This document shows positions 10,101 to 20,600 of a stretch of DNA of 64,000 nucleotides, piece after piece. Origin of the DNA: Sulfidibacter corallicola (lineage in GTDB: Bacteria; Acidobacteriota; Holophagae; Acanthopleuribacterales; Acanthopleuribacteraceae). The translations under genes were made by a program, and so were the position numbers. The notes beneath the pieces were generated by a model. That model had not been told where the DNA came from. It saw only the letters and a list, made by a program, of their open reading frames with translations, and did not search any database. Location of the stretch: assembly GCF_017498545.1 (NCBI RefSeq), contig NZ_CP071793.1, positions 10,844,256-10,908,255 of the forward strand. Reading direction: 5' to 3'. Position 1 is the stretch's first letter. Each line of letters begins with the position of its first letter.

Positions 10101-13100
10101 GCCGGCGGTGGCGCCGTCACCAAACTCCCAAGCGTAGGTGATGGTGTCGCCGTCGGGATCGCTGGCTTCGACATGGAAGTCCACCGCGACGCCAACCGTG
10201 GCGGCACCGGGAATCTCGGCACGCGTGATGTCGGGATACCGGTTTTGGGCCAGCACTTCGACATCGCGGCTGAAGGTGGAAATCCCACCCTGGCCGTCGT
10301 CGAGCGTCACGGTCACGGTGTAGGTGCCGGTCGCACTGAAACTGTGGTTGACCGCGGCGCCGGTCACCGTGGCGCTGCCGTCGCCGAAGTCCCAGGTGAA
10401 GGTGATCGGATCGCCCTCGGGGTCCTCGGCTTCGATGCTGAACGGCGTGTTGGTGTTGGCGAAGACCTGCGAGGGAATGCCGTAGCGCGTGACGTAGGGC
10501 GCGCGGCTGCCGATGACGATCACCGACTCGGCGGTATCCTCCAAGCCATCCGGATCGACCGCACGCACGGACACGGTGTAGCTGCCCGTCTCGGGGTAGT
10601 CGACCGTGACGCTCTCGTCGGCGTAGGCCTGGGTTTGGCGGCCGTTGCCGAAGTCCCAATGCAGCGTGACGCGGTCGTTTTCGTCATCCTCGACCGTGGC
10701 CGACATGGTCACGTTGGCACCGTAGCTTCCCGTGGCGGGTACGTTCAGGGACACGATGCGCGGCGCGGTGTTGGGACACTCGAGATCGCTGCCGTCCTTC
10801 AACGGATTCACCTGGAACTGGGTAACCCGACCGCGTGCGGCCGCGATGTCCGCACAATCGTCGAGGCCCATGAGGTTGCCTTCCAGGTAGAGGTTCTGCA
10901 GATCCGGGTTGGCCGCGATGTCGGGAACCGACGTCAGTTCGTTGTGGCGTGCGATCAACGTCGCCAGCTTGGGCAGATCACCCAAGTCCGGGAGTGCGGT
11001 CAGCTCGGCGCTCTGGCAATCCAGGGTGGTCAGTTCGGGCAGGTCGCCCAGGTCCGCCAAGGAACCCAGGGGGTTGAACCCGACGACCAGGTTGGTCAGG
11101 GCATTGGGTTGCGCCAGCGTGGGCAGGCGCGTCAGTTGGTTGTGGGACAGGTCGACGCTCGTCAACACGGTGAGCGTCGCCAGGCTGTCGACTTCCGTCA
11201 GTTGGTTCTTGCTCAGGTGCAGCGAGGTCAGCGCGGTCAGGTGCGCCAGCGGCGGGTGCTCGGCCAACTGGTTGTCACCCAGATCCAGGGTTTCCAGATT
11301 GGCCGGCAGGGCGCCGACGGCGGCGAGCGCGTTACCGCCCAGGTCCAGGCGTTTCAGCGCGACAAGCGCGTCCAAGTCGCCCACCGCAGTGAGGTCGTTG
11401 CCGCCCAGATCGAGAACCTCCAGGGCGACCATGCCGTTCAGGCCGGTGACCTCGGCCAGCTTCATGTTGGCCAGGTCCAGCTCGGGCAAGCGGGTCACGT
11501 GGCTTACATCGCCGATCGAGGCCAGGTGGTACTCGGAGAAGTGGACGTTGTGGCCACCGAACTTGAAGACCTCCAGGTTGGCCGGCAGCCGCTCGATGGT
11601 CGTGATCTCGGGACAGTAGCCCAGATCCAGGTTGACGATGCTGTCGGGCAGTGCCGGCACCTTCTTCAGGGTACCGGTGTGGGTGATCGTCAGGCTTTCG
11701 AGCCCCTCGGGCATCGCGAAGTAGCGATCCTCGATGCGGTTCTTTTTGGCGATCAGGGTCTCGAGGTTGGTGTTGGCGGTGAATTCCAGACGGAAGACCG
11801 TGCCGTTGGTATCACTGGAGTTCTCGCTGCAGTTCAGGTAGGTCAGCGAGACCGGCGCACGACCGTGGCCGAATCCGGACAGGAGCTGGTTGTAGCTGCA
11901 ATCCAGCCAGGTCAGGGTTTGGGGCAGTGAAGGCAGGCGGCGCAACTCGTTGCGCGCCAGGTTCAGATGCGTCAGGTTCACCGGCAGCGTGCTCATGGTG
12001 TGCACGTCGTTGCTGTCGAGTTCCAGCCGCGTCATGCGCTCCAGGTGGCTCAGGTGCGGGACCGATACGATGCGCCCGTTGGAGGCGTCGAAGCTCGGGG
12101 CGTTCACGAAGGCTTCCAGACCTTGCAGGCTGATATCGTTGCCGCCGATGCTGTTCAGGGTGATCGCCGTATCGACCGCCGCGGCCTCGCCGTAGCTGAT
12201 CTCGCCATCGCCGTTGGTGTCGAACAGCGCCACCAGCGCCTCTTTGAAGCCCTCGCTGGCGAAGGCGACCGGTTCGGCGTCGGGGCCCAGGACAGCCACG
12301 TAGGCCGCGGCCGTCGTGCTACGCACGCCGTTGGACACGGTGAGTTCGAGCCTGCGGCGCAAGCCCAATTCGGTGTAGGTGTGGGTCACGCGGTCGAGAC
12401 CGGTACCGGACTGGACCGGCGAACCGTCGCCGAAGTCCCAGGAATAGGTCAGCTCGCCGCCGCTGGGGTTGTAGGCGTCAACCACGAAGTCGGCCGCCAC
12501 GTCGCGAATGACGATGATCGGCGTATCGAGATCGGCGATGACCGGGTACTCGAACACCTCGACGGTCGCGGTTCGCATGCTGGCCGCGTTGCGGGCGTCG
12601 ACGGCGGTCAAGGTGACCTCGTAGGTGCCTGGCGCGGTGTAGACGTGGCTGTTGGGGTTACCCTCGACCTGGGCCGAACCGTCGCCGAAGTCCCAAAGGT
12701 AGCGAATCGCCTCGCCCTCGGCGTCTTCGGCCGTGGCCGAAACCTGGAGCGCGACGTCGACGCGTCCCTCGGCGGGCACGTTCAGCTCGACGATCTGCGG
12801 CGGCAGGTTGTCGAAGGCCTCCACCTGCTGGACGCGGTAGGCGCTGGCTCCGAGTTGGTCGGTCACGGTCAGGGTGACCAGGAACTGTCCGGCGCGGTCG
12901 TAGCTGTGGGTCGTGGACTGCCGGTGAACGAGCGGCGAGCCGTCACCAAAGTCCCAGACGTACTCGAGCTGGTGGTTTTCGGGATCGTCGGCGGTACTCT
13001 GGGCGTCGAAGACCTCGCCCACCTTGACCTGTTCGGGCACCTCGAAACGGTAAATGTCGGGTGCGAAGTGCACGCTCAGGCCGTAGGCGGTGATCTGGGT

Positions 13101-16100
13101 GGTGTTGCCCTGATCGTCGCTGAGCTGGAGGTTGACCGTCACGGTTGAGAAGCTGTCGAAGGTGTGATCGAACTGGGCCTGGTCGCTGGTGTCGACGTTG
13201 TTGAAGCGCCAGTTCAGGGTGAGGTCGCCCCCGTCGGGATCGTAACCCTCGACGGCGAAGCGGGTAGCCTGACCGATGACGGCGTGGCTGGGCATGGTCA
13301 GGGCACGCACGGCCGGCGCGGCCTGATCGCCCACCAGAACCGAAAAGCTCCGCTCGTACCAGGCACCGCGCGCATCTTCGAGGCGCAGGATGACGGTTTG
13401 GTAGCCCTCGGCGGTGAAGGTGAACGGCGTCGCGGCCTGATCGCGGGTCATCTCGCCGTGGCTCCAGCGATAGGTGACCGCGTCGTCTTCCTGGTCGCGG
13501 GCCTGGGCGATGAAGTGGGTTTCGAGATCGGCCTTGGCGTGGCCGGGCACGCCGTACCAAGCCAGGCTGGGGGCCGTGTTCTCGACGATCTCCAACAACT
13601 GGGCGTGGCGGGTGACCGCGCCGCGGCTGTCGGTCAAGGTCAGCACGGCCTCGAAGATGCCGACTTCGATGGCGCGCGTGGAACCGGCGGCGGTGTCGGC
13701 GGTTTCGCCGTTGCCGAAGTCCCAGTGATAGCTGATCTCGTCACCTTCGGCGTCGACGGCGGTAGCCGAGAAATCGAAGGCGTAGTTGCGCGAGCGCACG
13801 GCGGCCAACTGGATGTCCCGAAGTTCCGGGGCGCCGTTGTCGCCGACCTGAACCGGCTTGGTGGCCTGCGTTTCGGCGCCCGAACCGTCGCGCACGGTGA
13901 CCGTCAGCACGTAGTCGCCGGCGGCAGCGAAGGCGTGACTGACCGCGCTGCCGGTCAACTGGGTTCCGTCGCCCATGGACCAGGTCGTGGTCAGGGCGTC
14001 GCCGTCCTGATCTTCGGCAACGACCGAGAAGCCACCGGCCGTTCCGGTCTTCAGGCTGTCCGGCCCGTTGACGAAGTGGATGACCGGCGCGGCGTTGTCG
14101 TCGATGACGATCGAACCGTCGTAGCGCGATTCCAATCGGTTGCGGTCGACGACCCGCAGGGTCACCGGATAGGTCCCCTTTTCGGTGTAGGTGTGCGACA
14201 CGCGGTAGCCGGTGGCGCCGGTGCCGTCGCCGAAGGTCCAGTGGAATTGGTCGATGTTGCGGTTGTAGTCGGTGGCGCCGACCCAGAACGATACCGGGCG
14301 GTTGACGCTGCCGGTGGGCGGGACGTGCACGTAGCGAATGGTCGGCGGGACCACGCTCACGATGTTGATCGAGCCGGTGCGCTGCGCGCTGGCGCCCTTG
14401 TCGTCGCGTACCGTGACCACCAGGTTCCGCGTGCCGGCGGTGGTGAACCGGTGGGTGACCGTTTCGCCTTCGAGCACGGTTTCGCTGCCCAGCTCCCAGG
14501 TCACGGTCAGCGGATCACCGTCGGGGTCGCTGACCTGGGCGCTGAAGGTGACATCGGTGTGGATGCGCCCTTGGTTGGGAATGACCAGGTCGACGAATTC
14601 CGGAGCGCCGTTGGCCAGGATGTCGATTTGGGTTTCCTTGCGGACTTTGGTGTGACCGTCGGAGATCTCGAGCCACACCGTGTAGGTGCCGGGCTCGGCG
14701 TAGGTCACGGTCGGAGCCGCGTCGTTGCTGCCGGAACCGTTGCCGAAGTCCCACAGCAGGTGCAGGTCGTCGCCTTCGGGATCGCTGAAGACGGCCCCGA
14801 AGGTCAGCGGTACGCCGACATAGCTCTGCTCGGGCACGGTCAAGGTATCGATTACGGGTGGCGCGTTGCCGCGCTGGAGATCGATGGTGTAGACCGCGGT
14901 GCGCGAGTGGACCAGGCCGTCGAAGACGCGGTAGGAGAAGGTGTCCGCGCCGGATTGGCCGGGATGGGGTGTGTAGGTCATGGCCCCGGTCAGCGGATCG
15001 AGGGTCACGTCGCCCAATTGCGGAAGCTCGACCAACTGATAGAGAAAGGAGTCTCCATCGAGGTCGAAAGCGCTGATCTCACTTTGATAGGGTTCGTAGC
15101 TGGTCAACAAGGTGGCGTTGTAATCGAAGATTTTCGGCTGCTGGTTGACGGCTCGAATCACTTGAACGGAGCCCGCGATCAGGTCACCGACCGCGATATG
15201 GGCGGCCTGAGCGTCAACGATGAACACGTTCTCCAGCCGAACCGGCAGCGAACCGGGCTGGGTGCCTGCGGCGACGCGCAGGGGGATGTGCACCAGCCGT
15301 CCCTGTTGGAGGGCGTCGTTGTCGGCCACGTCGAACACGGTCAGGCGCGCGCGGCCGGGTTCGGGAAAGCCCAGATGGAACTCGTGCGGCGCCAACCCGG
15401 TTTCGGCGGCGACGCGTTCACCGGAGAGCAGGGCGCCGTCGAAGACCAGGTCGCACTGCAACGCCACCGCACCCTGCATGTGGCCGAAGAACAGCGGCAG
15501 CGAAACCAAGTCGTCGGGTCTGCCGAGGGCGTGGCCCAGGACGAGGTACGGTTGATCGAGCGCGGCCTGGACCGTCACGTCGCGGGAGAGCTCGGCCAGC
15601 CCGCCGAAGCGGTCGGCGACGCGAACGCGCACGGTGTAGGTACCGGCGGCGGCGTAGGTGTGGCGCACCGACAAGCCGCCGAAGGGGCCGCTGTCGTCAC
15701 CGAAATCCCAGTGAACGAAGAGCTGGTCGTTGTCGCCATCGCTCGCGTCGAGGCCGAACTCGGCCGCCACGCCCGCAAACAGTTCGTCCGGCGCCTGCAG
15801 TTCGGCCGCCTGCGGTGCGGTGTTGCCGCAATCCAGCTCGCTCTGATCCGCCAGGGGATTGAACTTCAGGACCTTGAGCCCGCGCGCCCGAAACGCGTCG
15901 AGTTGGGTGCAGCTTTCGGAGGCCAGCGGGTTGTACTGAATGAACAGCACGGCCAGGGGCAGGCTCGCATCGATGGTGGGCACGGCGGTGAACTGGTTGC
16001 CGTTGAGGTTGAGGTAACTCAGGTTGGCCAGCGGAGAGAGGTCGGGTAGGGCGGTCAACTGGTTACCCGAAAGACCCAGACCGGTGAGCGAGGTGCAGGC

Positions 16101-17105
16101 CGTGATGCCGGTCAGGTCGGCGATGTCGCGGTTGGAGATCTCGAGGATTCCACGCAGCGAGGCCGCCTCGGACACCGTAAGCACGCCGTTCTCGTCGTAG
16201 TCGGCCTTTTCAAGCAGGGCAGCACGCAGGTTGGCGTCGGGCACCGTAACCGGTGTGTCGAGGCCCTGGTAGCGCGTTTCCACTTCGGCGATATCCAGGT
16301 CCGACAGCGTGTCGAGCCGGCCCATGACTTCGCCGAACTCGGTGTAGGCCGGTTTGGGCTCCATCGTCGGCAGACCGTTCCGCGAGAAGGCATGACCGTG
16401 GTAGTGCATGATCGAGCGGAAGTCGTAGTCGCCATGCTGCGCGAAGCCGTCGACGCGGGTAAAGTTGCCGCGTTTGTCGGGCAGCGCGTTGTGCTCGCTC
16501 ACGGTGATGTAGGTGTCGCGATTGGGGCGCTGCTGCTCGTGCAGCATGCCGATCGCGTGGCCCAACTCGTGGAGGATCACGGCGGGTTCCCAGGTCTGCA
16601 GATTGAGGACCTGCTTGCCCCCGATCATGCCCAGCGCGGAGTTGTTGCCGTCGAGGCTGTTGCGGACCTCGATGTAGTTGGCCGGGTTCGGGCCCTCGTC
16701 GGGGATGCGCTGAACGTCGAGGTTGTCGAGCGCGTCCCAGGCCTTGGCGGCCTCGTCGAAGATATCGCGTTGCAGCGCGTTGACGTCGTCGGCGAAGCGA
16801 TAGTTGACGATGCCGTTGGCCCACAACGAGATGACGATGTCGTCGGCACGTTTGGAGGATGCGCGCTTGGACGCGGCGTCCGCTTGGGGTGCCGCGCCGC
16901 GGACGCGGACCCACATGTCGCCGATGCGCACGAGGCGCGTGCCGTCGGTTCGCTCGGGTTCCGTCGGCGATCCGGCGAACGCGATCATGGAAAACACGAT
17001 GAATGAAAGCAGGGTTCTCCCCAGTGATCGGAAATGGGATTTCACCAATTTTCTCCTGTTATCGATGGTGTTCCGGTTGTCGTTGTCGTGCGGGATGTCG
17101 CTCAT
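7179..17105 (-). CDS. Giant secreted astacin-family metalloprotease with PKD, LRR, cohesin-like and PPC domains
   Basis: 3308 residues. A basic N-region and hydrophobic segment (~26-45) look like a signal peptide. Residues ~85-280 are an astacin (M12A) catalytic domain: HELGHAIGMLHE at 179-190 gives three zinc His and the Glu, and SIMHY at 231-235 is the Met-turn. Then follow an LRR block (~285-425), one PKD domain, a cohesin-like domain (~516-650) and a tandem-95/cadherin-like domain (~652-742). Ten PKD repeats come next, then a second longer LRR block (~1605-2105), then ten more PKD repeats interleaved with three pre-peptidase C-terminal (PPC) domains, the last one terminal. The ATG overlaps the upstream stop (ATGA), so translation is coupled to the putative immunity gene. 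A strong terminator follows. No dockerin is seen in this protein. It is likely extracellular; scaffold or substrate-binding roles for the repeats are inferred. Confidence 0.9.
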   Translation of the reverse strand: MSDIPHDNDNRNTIDNRRKLVKSHFRSLGRTLLSFIVFSMIAFAGSPTEPERTDGTRLVRIGDMWVRVRGAAPQADAASKRASSKRADDIVISLWANGIVNYRFADDVNALQRDIFDEAAKAWDALDNLDVQRIPDEGPNPANYIEVRNSLDGNNSALGMIGGKQVLNLQTWEPAVILHELGHAIGMLHEQQRPNRDTYITVSEHNALPDKRGNFTRVDGFAQHGDYDFRSIMHYHGHAFSRNGLPTMEPKPAYTEFGEVMGRLDTLSDLDIAEVETRYQGLDTPVTVPDANLRAALLEKADYDENGVLTVSEAASLRGILEISNRDIADLTGITACTSLTGLGLSGNQLTALPDLSPLANLSYLNLNGNQFTAVPTIDASLPLAVLFIQYNPLASESCTQLDAFRARGLKVLKFNPLADQSELDCGNTAPQAAELQAPDELFAGVAAEFGLDASDGDNDQLFVHWDFGDDSGPFGGLSVRHTYAAAGTYTVRVRVADRFGGLAELSRDVTVQAALDQPYLVLGHALGRPDDLVSLPLFFGHMQGAVALQCDLVFDGALLSGERVAAETGLAPHEFHLGFPEPGRARLTVFDVADNDALQQGRLVHIPLRVAAGTQPGSLPVRLENVFIVDAQAAHIAVGDLIAGSVQVIRAVNQQPKIFDYNATLLTSYEPYQSEISAFDLDGDSFLYQLVELPQLGDVTLDPLTGAMTYTPHPGQSGADTFSYRVFDGLVHSRTAVYTIDLQRGNAPPVIDTLTVPEQSYVGVPLTFGAVFSDPEGDDLHLLWDFGNGSGSNDAAPTVTYAEPGTYTVWLEISDGHTKVRKETQIDILANGAPEFVDLVIPNQGRIHTDVTFSAQVSDPDGDPLTVTWELGSETVLEGETVTHRFTTAGTRNLVVTVRDDKGASAQRTGSINIVSVVPPTIRYVHVPPTGSVNRPVSFWVGATDYNRNIDQFHWTFGDGTGATGYRVSHTYTEKGTYPVTLRVVDRNRLESRYDGSIVIDDNAAPVIHFVNGPDSLKTGTAGGFSVVAEDQDGDALTTTWSMGDGTQLTGSAVSHAFAAAGDYVLTVTVRDGSGAETQATKPVQVGDNGAPELRDIQLAAVRSRNYAFDFSATAVDAEGDEISYHWDFGNGETADTAAGSTRAIEVGIFEAVLTLTDSRGAVTRHAQLLEIVENTAPSLAWYGVPGHAKADLETHFIAQARDQEDDAVTYRWSHGEMTRDQAATPFTFTAEGYQTVILRLEDARGAWYERSFSVLVGDQAAPAVRALTMPSHAVIGQATRFAVEGYDPDGGDLTLNWRFNNVDTSDQAQFDHTFDSFSTVTVNLQLSDDQGNTTQITAYGLSVHFAPDIYRFEVPEQVKVGEVFDAQSTADDPENHQLEYVWDFGDGSPLVHRQSTTHSYDRAGQFLVTLTVTDQLGASAYRVQQVEAFDNLPPQIVELNVPAEGRVDVALQVSATAEDAEGEAIRYLWDFGDGSAQVEGNPNSHVYTAPGTYEVTLTAVDARNAASMRTATVEVFEYPVIADLDTPIIVIRDVAADFVVDAYNPSGGELTYSWDFGDGSPVQSGTGLDRVTHTYTELGLRRRLELTVSNGVRSTTAAAYVAVLGPDAEPVAFASEGFKEALVALFDTNGDGEISYGEAAAVDTAITLNSIGGNDISLQGLEAFVNAPSFDASNGRIVSVPHLSHLERMTRLELDSNDVHTMSTLPVNLTHLNLARNELRRLPSLPQTLTWLDCSYNQLLSGFGHGRAPVSLTYLNCSENSSDTNGTVFRLEFTANTNLETLIAKKNRIEDRYFAMPEGLESLTITHTGTLKKVPALPDSIVNLDLGYCPEITTIERLPANLEVFKFGGHNVHFSEYHLASIGDVSHVTRLPELDLANMKLAEVTGLNGMVALEVLDLGGNDLTAVGDLDALVALKRLDLGGNALAAVGALPANLETLDLGDNQLAEHPPLAHLTALTSLHLSKNQLTEVDSLATLTVLTSVDLSHNQLTRLPTLAQPNALTNLVVGFNPLGSLADLGDLPELTTLDCQSAELTALPDLGDLPKLATLIARHNELTSVPDIAANPDLQNLYLEGNLMGLDDCADIAAARGRVTQFQVNPLKDGSDLECPNTAPRIVSLNVPATGSYGANVTMSATVEDDENDRVTLHWDFGNGRQTQAYADESVTVDYPETGSYTVSVRAVDPDGLEDTAESVIVIGSRAPYVTRYGIPSQVFANTNTPFSIEAEDPEGDPITFTWDFGDGSATVTGAAVNHSFSATGTYTVTVTLDDGQGGISTFSRDVEVLAQNRYPDITRAEIPGAATVGVAVDFHVEASDPDGDTITYAWEFGDGATAGTASASHAYSQPGDYTVRIVVRDQWGYGRSTSGVVRVSAANRQPSIDAVEVPTTGFVGENLAMTATVSDPDGDSLTVTWRLGDGTERTGTSIQHSYATEGSYAITITVTDGRGGSATAVRNVNVSEPDNHQPEITALTVPSSANTGEEVAFSVTAQDPDGDALSYAWNFGDGSATQAQANVTHTFANAGDYTVNVTVSDGKGAQVTAGGVIHIQSETPVTELSVPITVTGLSAGSDEALYFRLQAAQNLERLTFTLSGGTGNADLYLLEGELPAVDNYDLVSIGGANDESIDVPAPAGRTWYLMVHGAEAFADASLTVGGDVENRPPVIGTASIPSSGQVGQTLNFDVDVEDPDGDNLVVTWTFGDGEQATGFAVEHAYTSAGTYDVGVTVSDGRGGEASAQGQVVIQATQGNQPPQVTGIDFPGSAENGESVTFTVHATDPNGDPLSYQWTFGDGSGASGQTVSHSYASGGVYSVEVRVSDGRGGTGIGTFQIQITEVPLLSIGDTVGDLSGNAGAYLLHKIVAGDGVTALAVSTSGGTGDMAIFVRAGQRPQGSDYDFVSWQAGNDERVDITDPAGKTWYVVVYGAAAFSDVTLTVSGEEAEGGNRTPTIAGLSLPESGEVGESLTFSVQASDADGDALTITWDTGDGGSGAGAQLTHAFSQPGTYTVTATVSDGRGGSDSATGTVTIAGGGANGTPSITGGNVPTQAIAGTPATFRVTATDPDDDPLTVSWDFGDGASGSGAETSHSYAAAGSYDWVVTVDDGRGGRINSNGTVQVVAQSGSNNPPQITGMSFSPQTETGVATQFSATATDPEGDALTYTWVFGDGATAEGQTVDHTFTEGGTLAVEVRVSDGRGGTATGRSSIQVEQIPSIAPDQTVTGLNASQNGVINYKLVVPDGVGVLAVNLSGGSGDADLYVREGAKPNGSQFDYRSWNGGNGESIEISGAGGKTWYIQLHAYEAFTGVTLSVESP

Positions 17106-17626
17106 GGGCGCACCTCGCTGAGGTGCAGCATCACCAGCCCGGTGGCCCAGAGAAGGGTTTCCACGATGGCGTCGGGCGCGATGCCCGAATCCGCGAAAAA
17201 GCCCTTGGGTTCCGAGGCGAAGGTGAAGTGGTCCGCCAGTGCTTTGAGCCGTCGGCCGTGGTGCTCGGGGACCGGGCGCCCGGTGGTGGCGATCAGGTCC
17301 AGCAACAGGTTGGCGGTGTCGATGATGAACCGACTCTCGTCCGCCTCGCCCGAGGTGAGCAGGTACAGCGTCTGGGCCAGATGACCGCGGAAGAAGGGTT
17401 CTTCCAGGTCACGATCGTCGGCCGGCAGATCGGCGCCGAATCGATCGATCACCCGATCGGCCGCGGCGGGATCCGTGAACACGAGGATGCGACCATCGCG
17501 GGCAAGCACCCGGTCGACTGGCCCCTCGTTCACGAGCAGGTACCACTCTGGCGACTCGCGATCGGGGTCCAGATGCAGATAGGCCAATCGCCAAATCTGC
17601 TGTTCTGCGGGATGGGTTTCGGTCAT
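17102..17626 (-). CDS. Putative immunity protein of the RHS toxin (hypothetical, 174 aa)
   Basis: The ATG at 17626 was chosen over a longer frame (to 17695). GAGGAGGAG, overlapping the stop codon of the RHS gene, sits just before it, and only 10 bases separate the two genes. The protein is acidic and soluble, with no signal peptide, and I recognise no family. Features include 'IWRLAYLHLDPDRESPEWYL' at the start and a helical, leucine-rich second half. A small cytosolic protein directly after an RHS toxin tip is the classic place for the cognate immunity protein. Its stop overlaps the start of the astacin/PKD gene by four bases, so all three genes form one coupled unit. Alternatives are a chaperone or adaptor for either large neighbour. 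Confidence 0.7.
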   Translation of the reverse strand: MTETHPAEQQIWRLAYLHLDPDRESPEWYLLVNEGPVDRVLARDGRILVFTDPAAADRVIDRFGADLPADDRDLEEPFFRGHLAQTLYLLTSGEADESRFIIDTANLLLDLIATTGRPVPEHHGRRLKALADHFTFASEPKGFFADSGIAPDAIVETLLWATGLVMLHLSEVRP

Positions 17627-17636
17627 GATCTCCTCC

Positions 17637-20600
17637 TCATTCGAATCCCCGGTCACCGAACTTCTTGATTTGGCTGTACTGCTTGGCCATATCACCTTTC
17701 CGGGTCCAGTTCCCTTCGCCGTATTGGGCGTCCATCATGCGTTTGGCGAAATCGGTACCCGACTCGCCCTCGTAGGGTTTCCCTTCCGGGTGGTTCTTGA
17801 CCCAAGACGGAGCATCGGTGGCCTTTTCCTTACCGGAACCCTTTTTGGGCTTCTTGAATTTCTTGGTGCAGTCGTTGTTGTGAACCAGTACCAATTCACG
17901 GGAAACGTAGTAGTTGTGGTTTCCGGCCACGGTGAAGTTGTAGACCGGTGCATCGGTCAGGCGCACCCATTTGGCGTCGACCACGGCCGCTGCCTTGGCA
18001 CGATCCAGAACGCGATCGCCGGGTTCCAGATGGATGGCACCCTTCCAACCGTGACCGATCACGTAGAACGGATGCTCCTCGGTGGTCACGATGGATTCAC
18101 CGTCGATGGTCAGTTCCACCAGGCGTTTGGCTTCACGGCGGTGGAGTTCCAGCACCTCGTTCAGCTCGATCTCACCGGATCGCTCGCGATAGCTCCACAC
18201 CTGGTCACCGACCTGGACGTCTTCGATGGGAATCAACCCGGCCGCGGTCGCCACCAGCGTGCCCGCCACGAAGCAGCCCTTCTGGCCCTTGTCGAACAGC
18301 TTTCGGAACCATCCCATCTTGGCGAGTTTGGACAGACCGGGGCCCAAGGCGCCCAACCCTGCCGAGATCGCCACTTGGTTCCAGTCGATACACTCATAGC
18401 TTCCGCCGTTTTGGAGAAGCTGCTGCACCACATCGGCGATCGCTTCGGCCCCGGCCTTGACCGCCAGAATCACGAGGAACGGCAGGTTGCCGTCGGGGTC
18501 GACGAAGTTGACGGGGTCGTTTTGAGCGTAGCGATAGCGGTTGAGGCCGCCCTCGGTGCCGAGTGGATCGACGTCGGTCCAGCGACCCACCTGGGGATCG
18601 TAGTCGCGGGCGCCGAAACGGATCAGGCCGGTGTGGGCGTCGACCAGACCGCCCGCAAATCCAAACGGTTGGAAGCCGGGATTGCTGTCGGCCAGCACGC
18701 GGCCCCAGGCGTCGTAGCTGATTTCCTGGACCAGATCCCCGGATTGGATGTCGATGACCATCCGAGGACTGCCGCGAAAGTCGCTGACGATGCGATAGGT
18801 TTTGCCGCCGCGAATCATGAAGTCGGGCACGTGATTCCGAGTGGCGTAGTAGAACAGACTGACGATTTCACCGTCGCCGTCCAATTCGGCCACCGGATTG
18901 AGCGAGTCCTTGTAGAGGAAGCCTTGAACCAGGGTGCCGTTCACTTTCTTGCCGACCCGGCGGTTGGTGGCATCGATGACGTAGGCGATTTCGGTGCCGT
19001 CGGCAAGGGTGGCGCTGCGCAGGTTGCCCAGCAGGTCGTACACATAGGTGACCTGAGCGCCGTTGTTGCGATGGGTCTTCCCTTTCAGGTCTCCGTTGGG
19101 TCCGAAGCTGTAGTCCCAATCGCCATGGCTGGCCAGGCGACCGCCCGTGTCGTAACTGGCGATGTCGGCTTGGTTCAGTTCGTGGGTTCGGTTGCCGAAA
19201 TCGTCGTATTCGTAGTGCTCCACCAGGACGTCGTCGCGGTGAACGTCGGTCAGTTGACCGCGCGTGTCGTAGGTGTAGGCGTACACGACCGCGCTGCCGT
19301 CCTTGGTTTCCGTAAGCCGCGAAATGCGACCCAGGGCGTCATAGATCACATCCTGCTGGAAACGGATTTGACCGCCCACACTGGCGCTGAACAGGTCTGG
19401 CTCACCGTAGCCGTTGTAGTCGAAGACGGTTTCGGCCACGCCCAGATCGGTGGTGCCGAGGTACCCGGTCTCTTCGTCGTACCCGATCGACATCGAACCG
19501 AAATTGGTCAACTCGCCTTGCGCGTTGTAGATGGCGCGAACTTCGGCGGTATCGTCGATGCGCACGCCTTCGATGTTGAAATCGTTGTCGAAATCGATCG
19601 TCACCGATCCGGCGATTTCCCCGGTCCAGGTCGTTTGGGTGGGCAGGTGGCCATCGTAGGCGAAACCCACTTCGGGGCCGTCGGAGTTGGTGATGCGGGT
19701 CAGTTGACCGGTGGTTTCGTCGTAGTGGGCAGTGGTGACGAAGCCGTCCGCTTCGAGTCGCGAAAGCCGGCCGTAGTCGTCGTAGACCGAGTTGAGGATG
19801 CGATTGTCGGGATAGACGATGTGGGTGGGATGGAGGTCCTTGTCGAAACGGTGGGTGACCACGCCTTCCTGGTCGGGAGCCGTCTCGGTTTCGCGTTGGT
19901 TGTTCTTGTCGTAGCTGAACACGAAGGCGTCGCTGCCGGGCGGATCGACTCGGGTGACGTTGCCGTTGTCGTCGTACTCGAAGGCGACCAGGTTGGCGTC
20001 GGCCAGGGTGGTTTGTTCCACCTGACCCAAAATGTCGTTGCGGTAGAGGGTCGTCCGTTTCAGCGGATCGGTCACGCTGTCCACATAGCCGTTGGCGTCG
20101 TACCCGAACGCCACGATACGGGTTCCCTGTTTGATTTCGGAAACCTGACCGTCTTCGCGGTAGCTGTACTCGATCGGCAGCAGGCCCGGTCGTTCCACCC
20201 GCGAAATGGCGTTGTGGTTATCGAAGAAGGTGGTGGTCACCAGGCTGGTGGGATCGACGCTGGTCAGCTTGCGCGACGCGTGATCGTAGGTCATCGTGTG
20301 GGTCTTGCCATTGGTGGTGAGCGTGAACGTTTGGCTCTTCAGCTCGACGGGATGCTTCGGATCGACCCATGTCACCTCTTCGCTGACGGTGGTCACACTG
20401 TTCAGGCCCGAAGGGGTGGTTACCTTGGTTTGTTTGGGCAACTCGACCAGACGACCCCAGCGCGGGCTGGATTGCGTCGTCTTGGTGATCACGGTTCCCT
20501 CGCGTTGGCGGATCGTGGTCAACCCATTGGGATCGTTCACGATGTCCACTTGGGGACAGTCGCAGTCCATGCCGTCGACCCAGCGCCGGACGGTGCCGTC

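Noticed and set aside
7227-16049. Very long plus-strand ORFs (7227-11930, 13164-16049) opposite the giant protease
   Set aside because: Composition is Val/Gly/Ala/Arg/His-rich without domains. They mirror the GC-rich codon pattern of the PKD/LRR gene on the other strand, which has clear domains.
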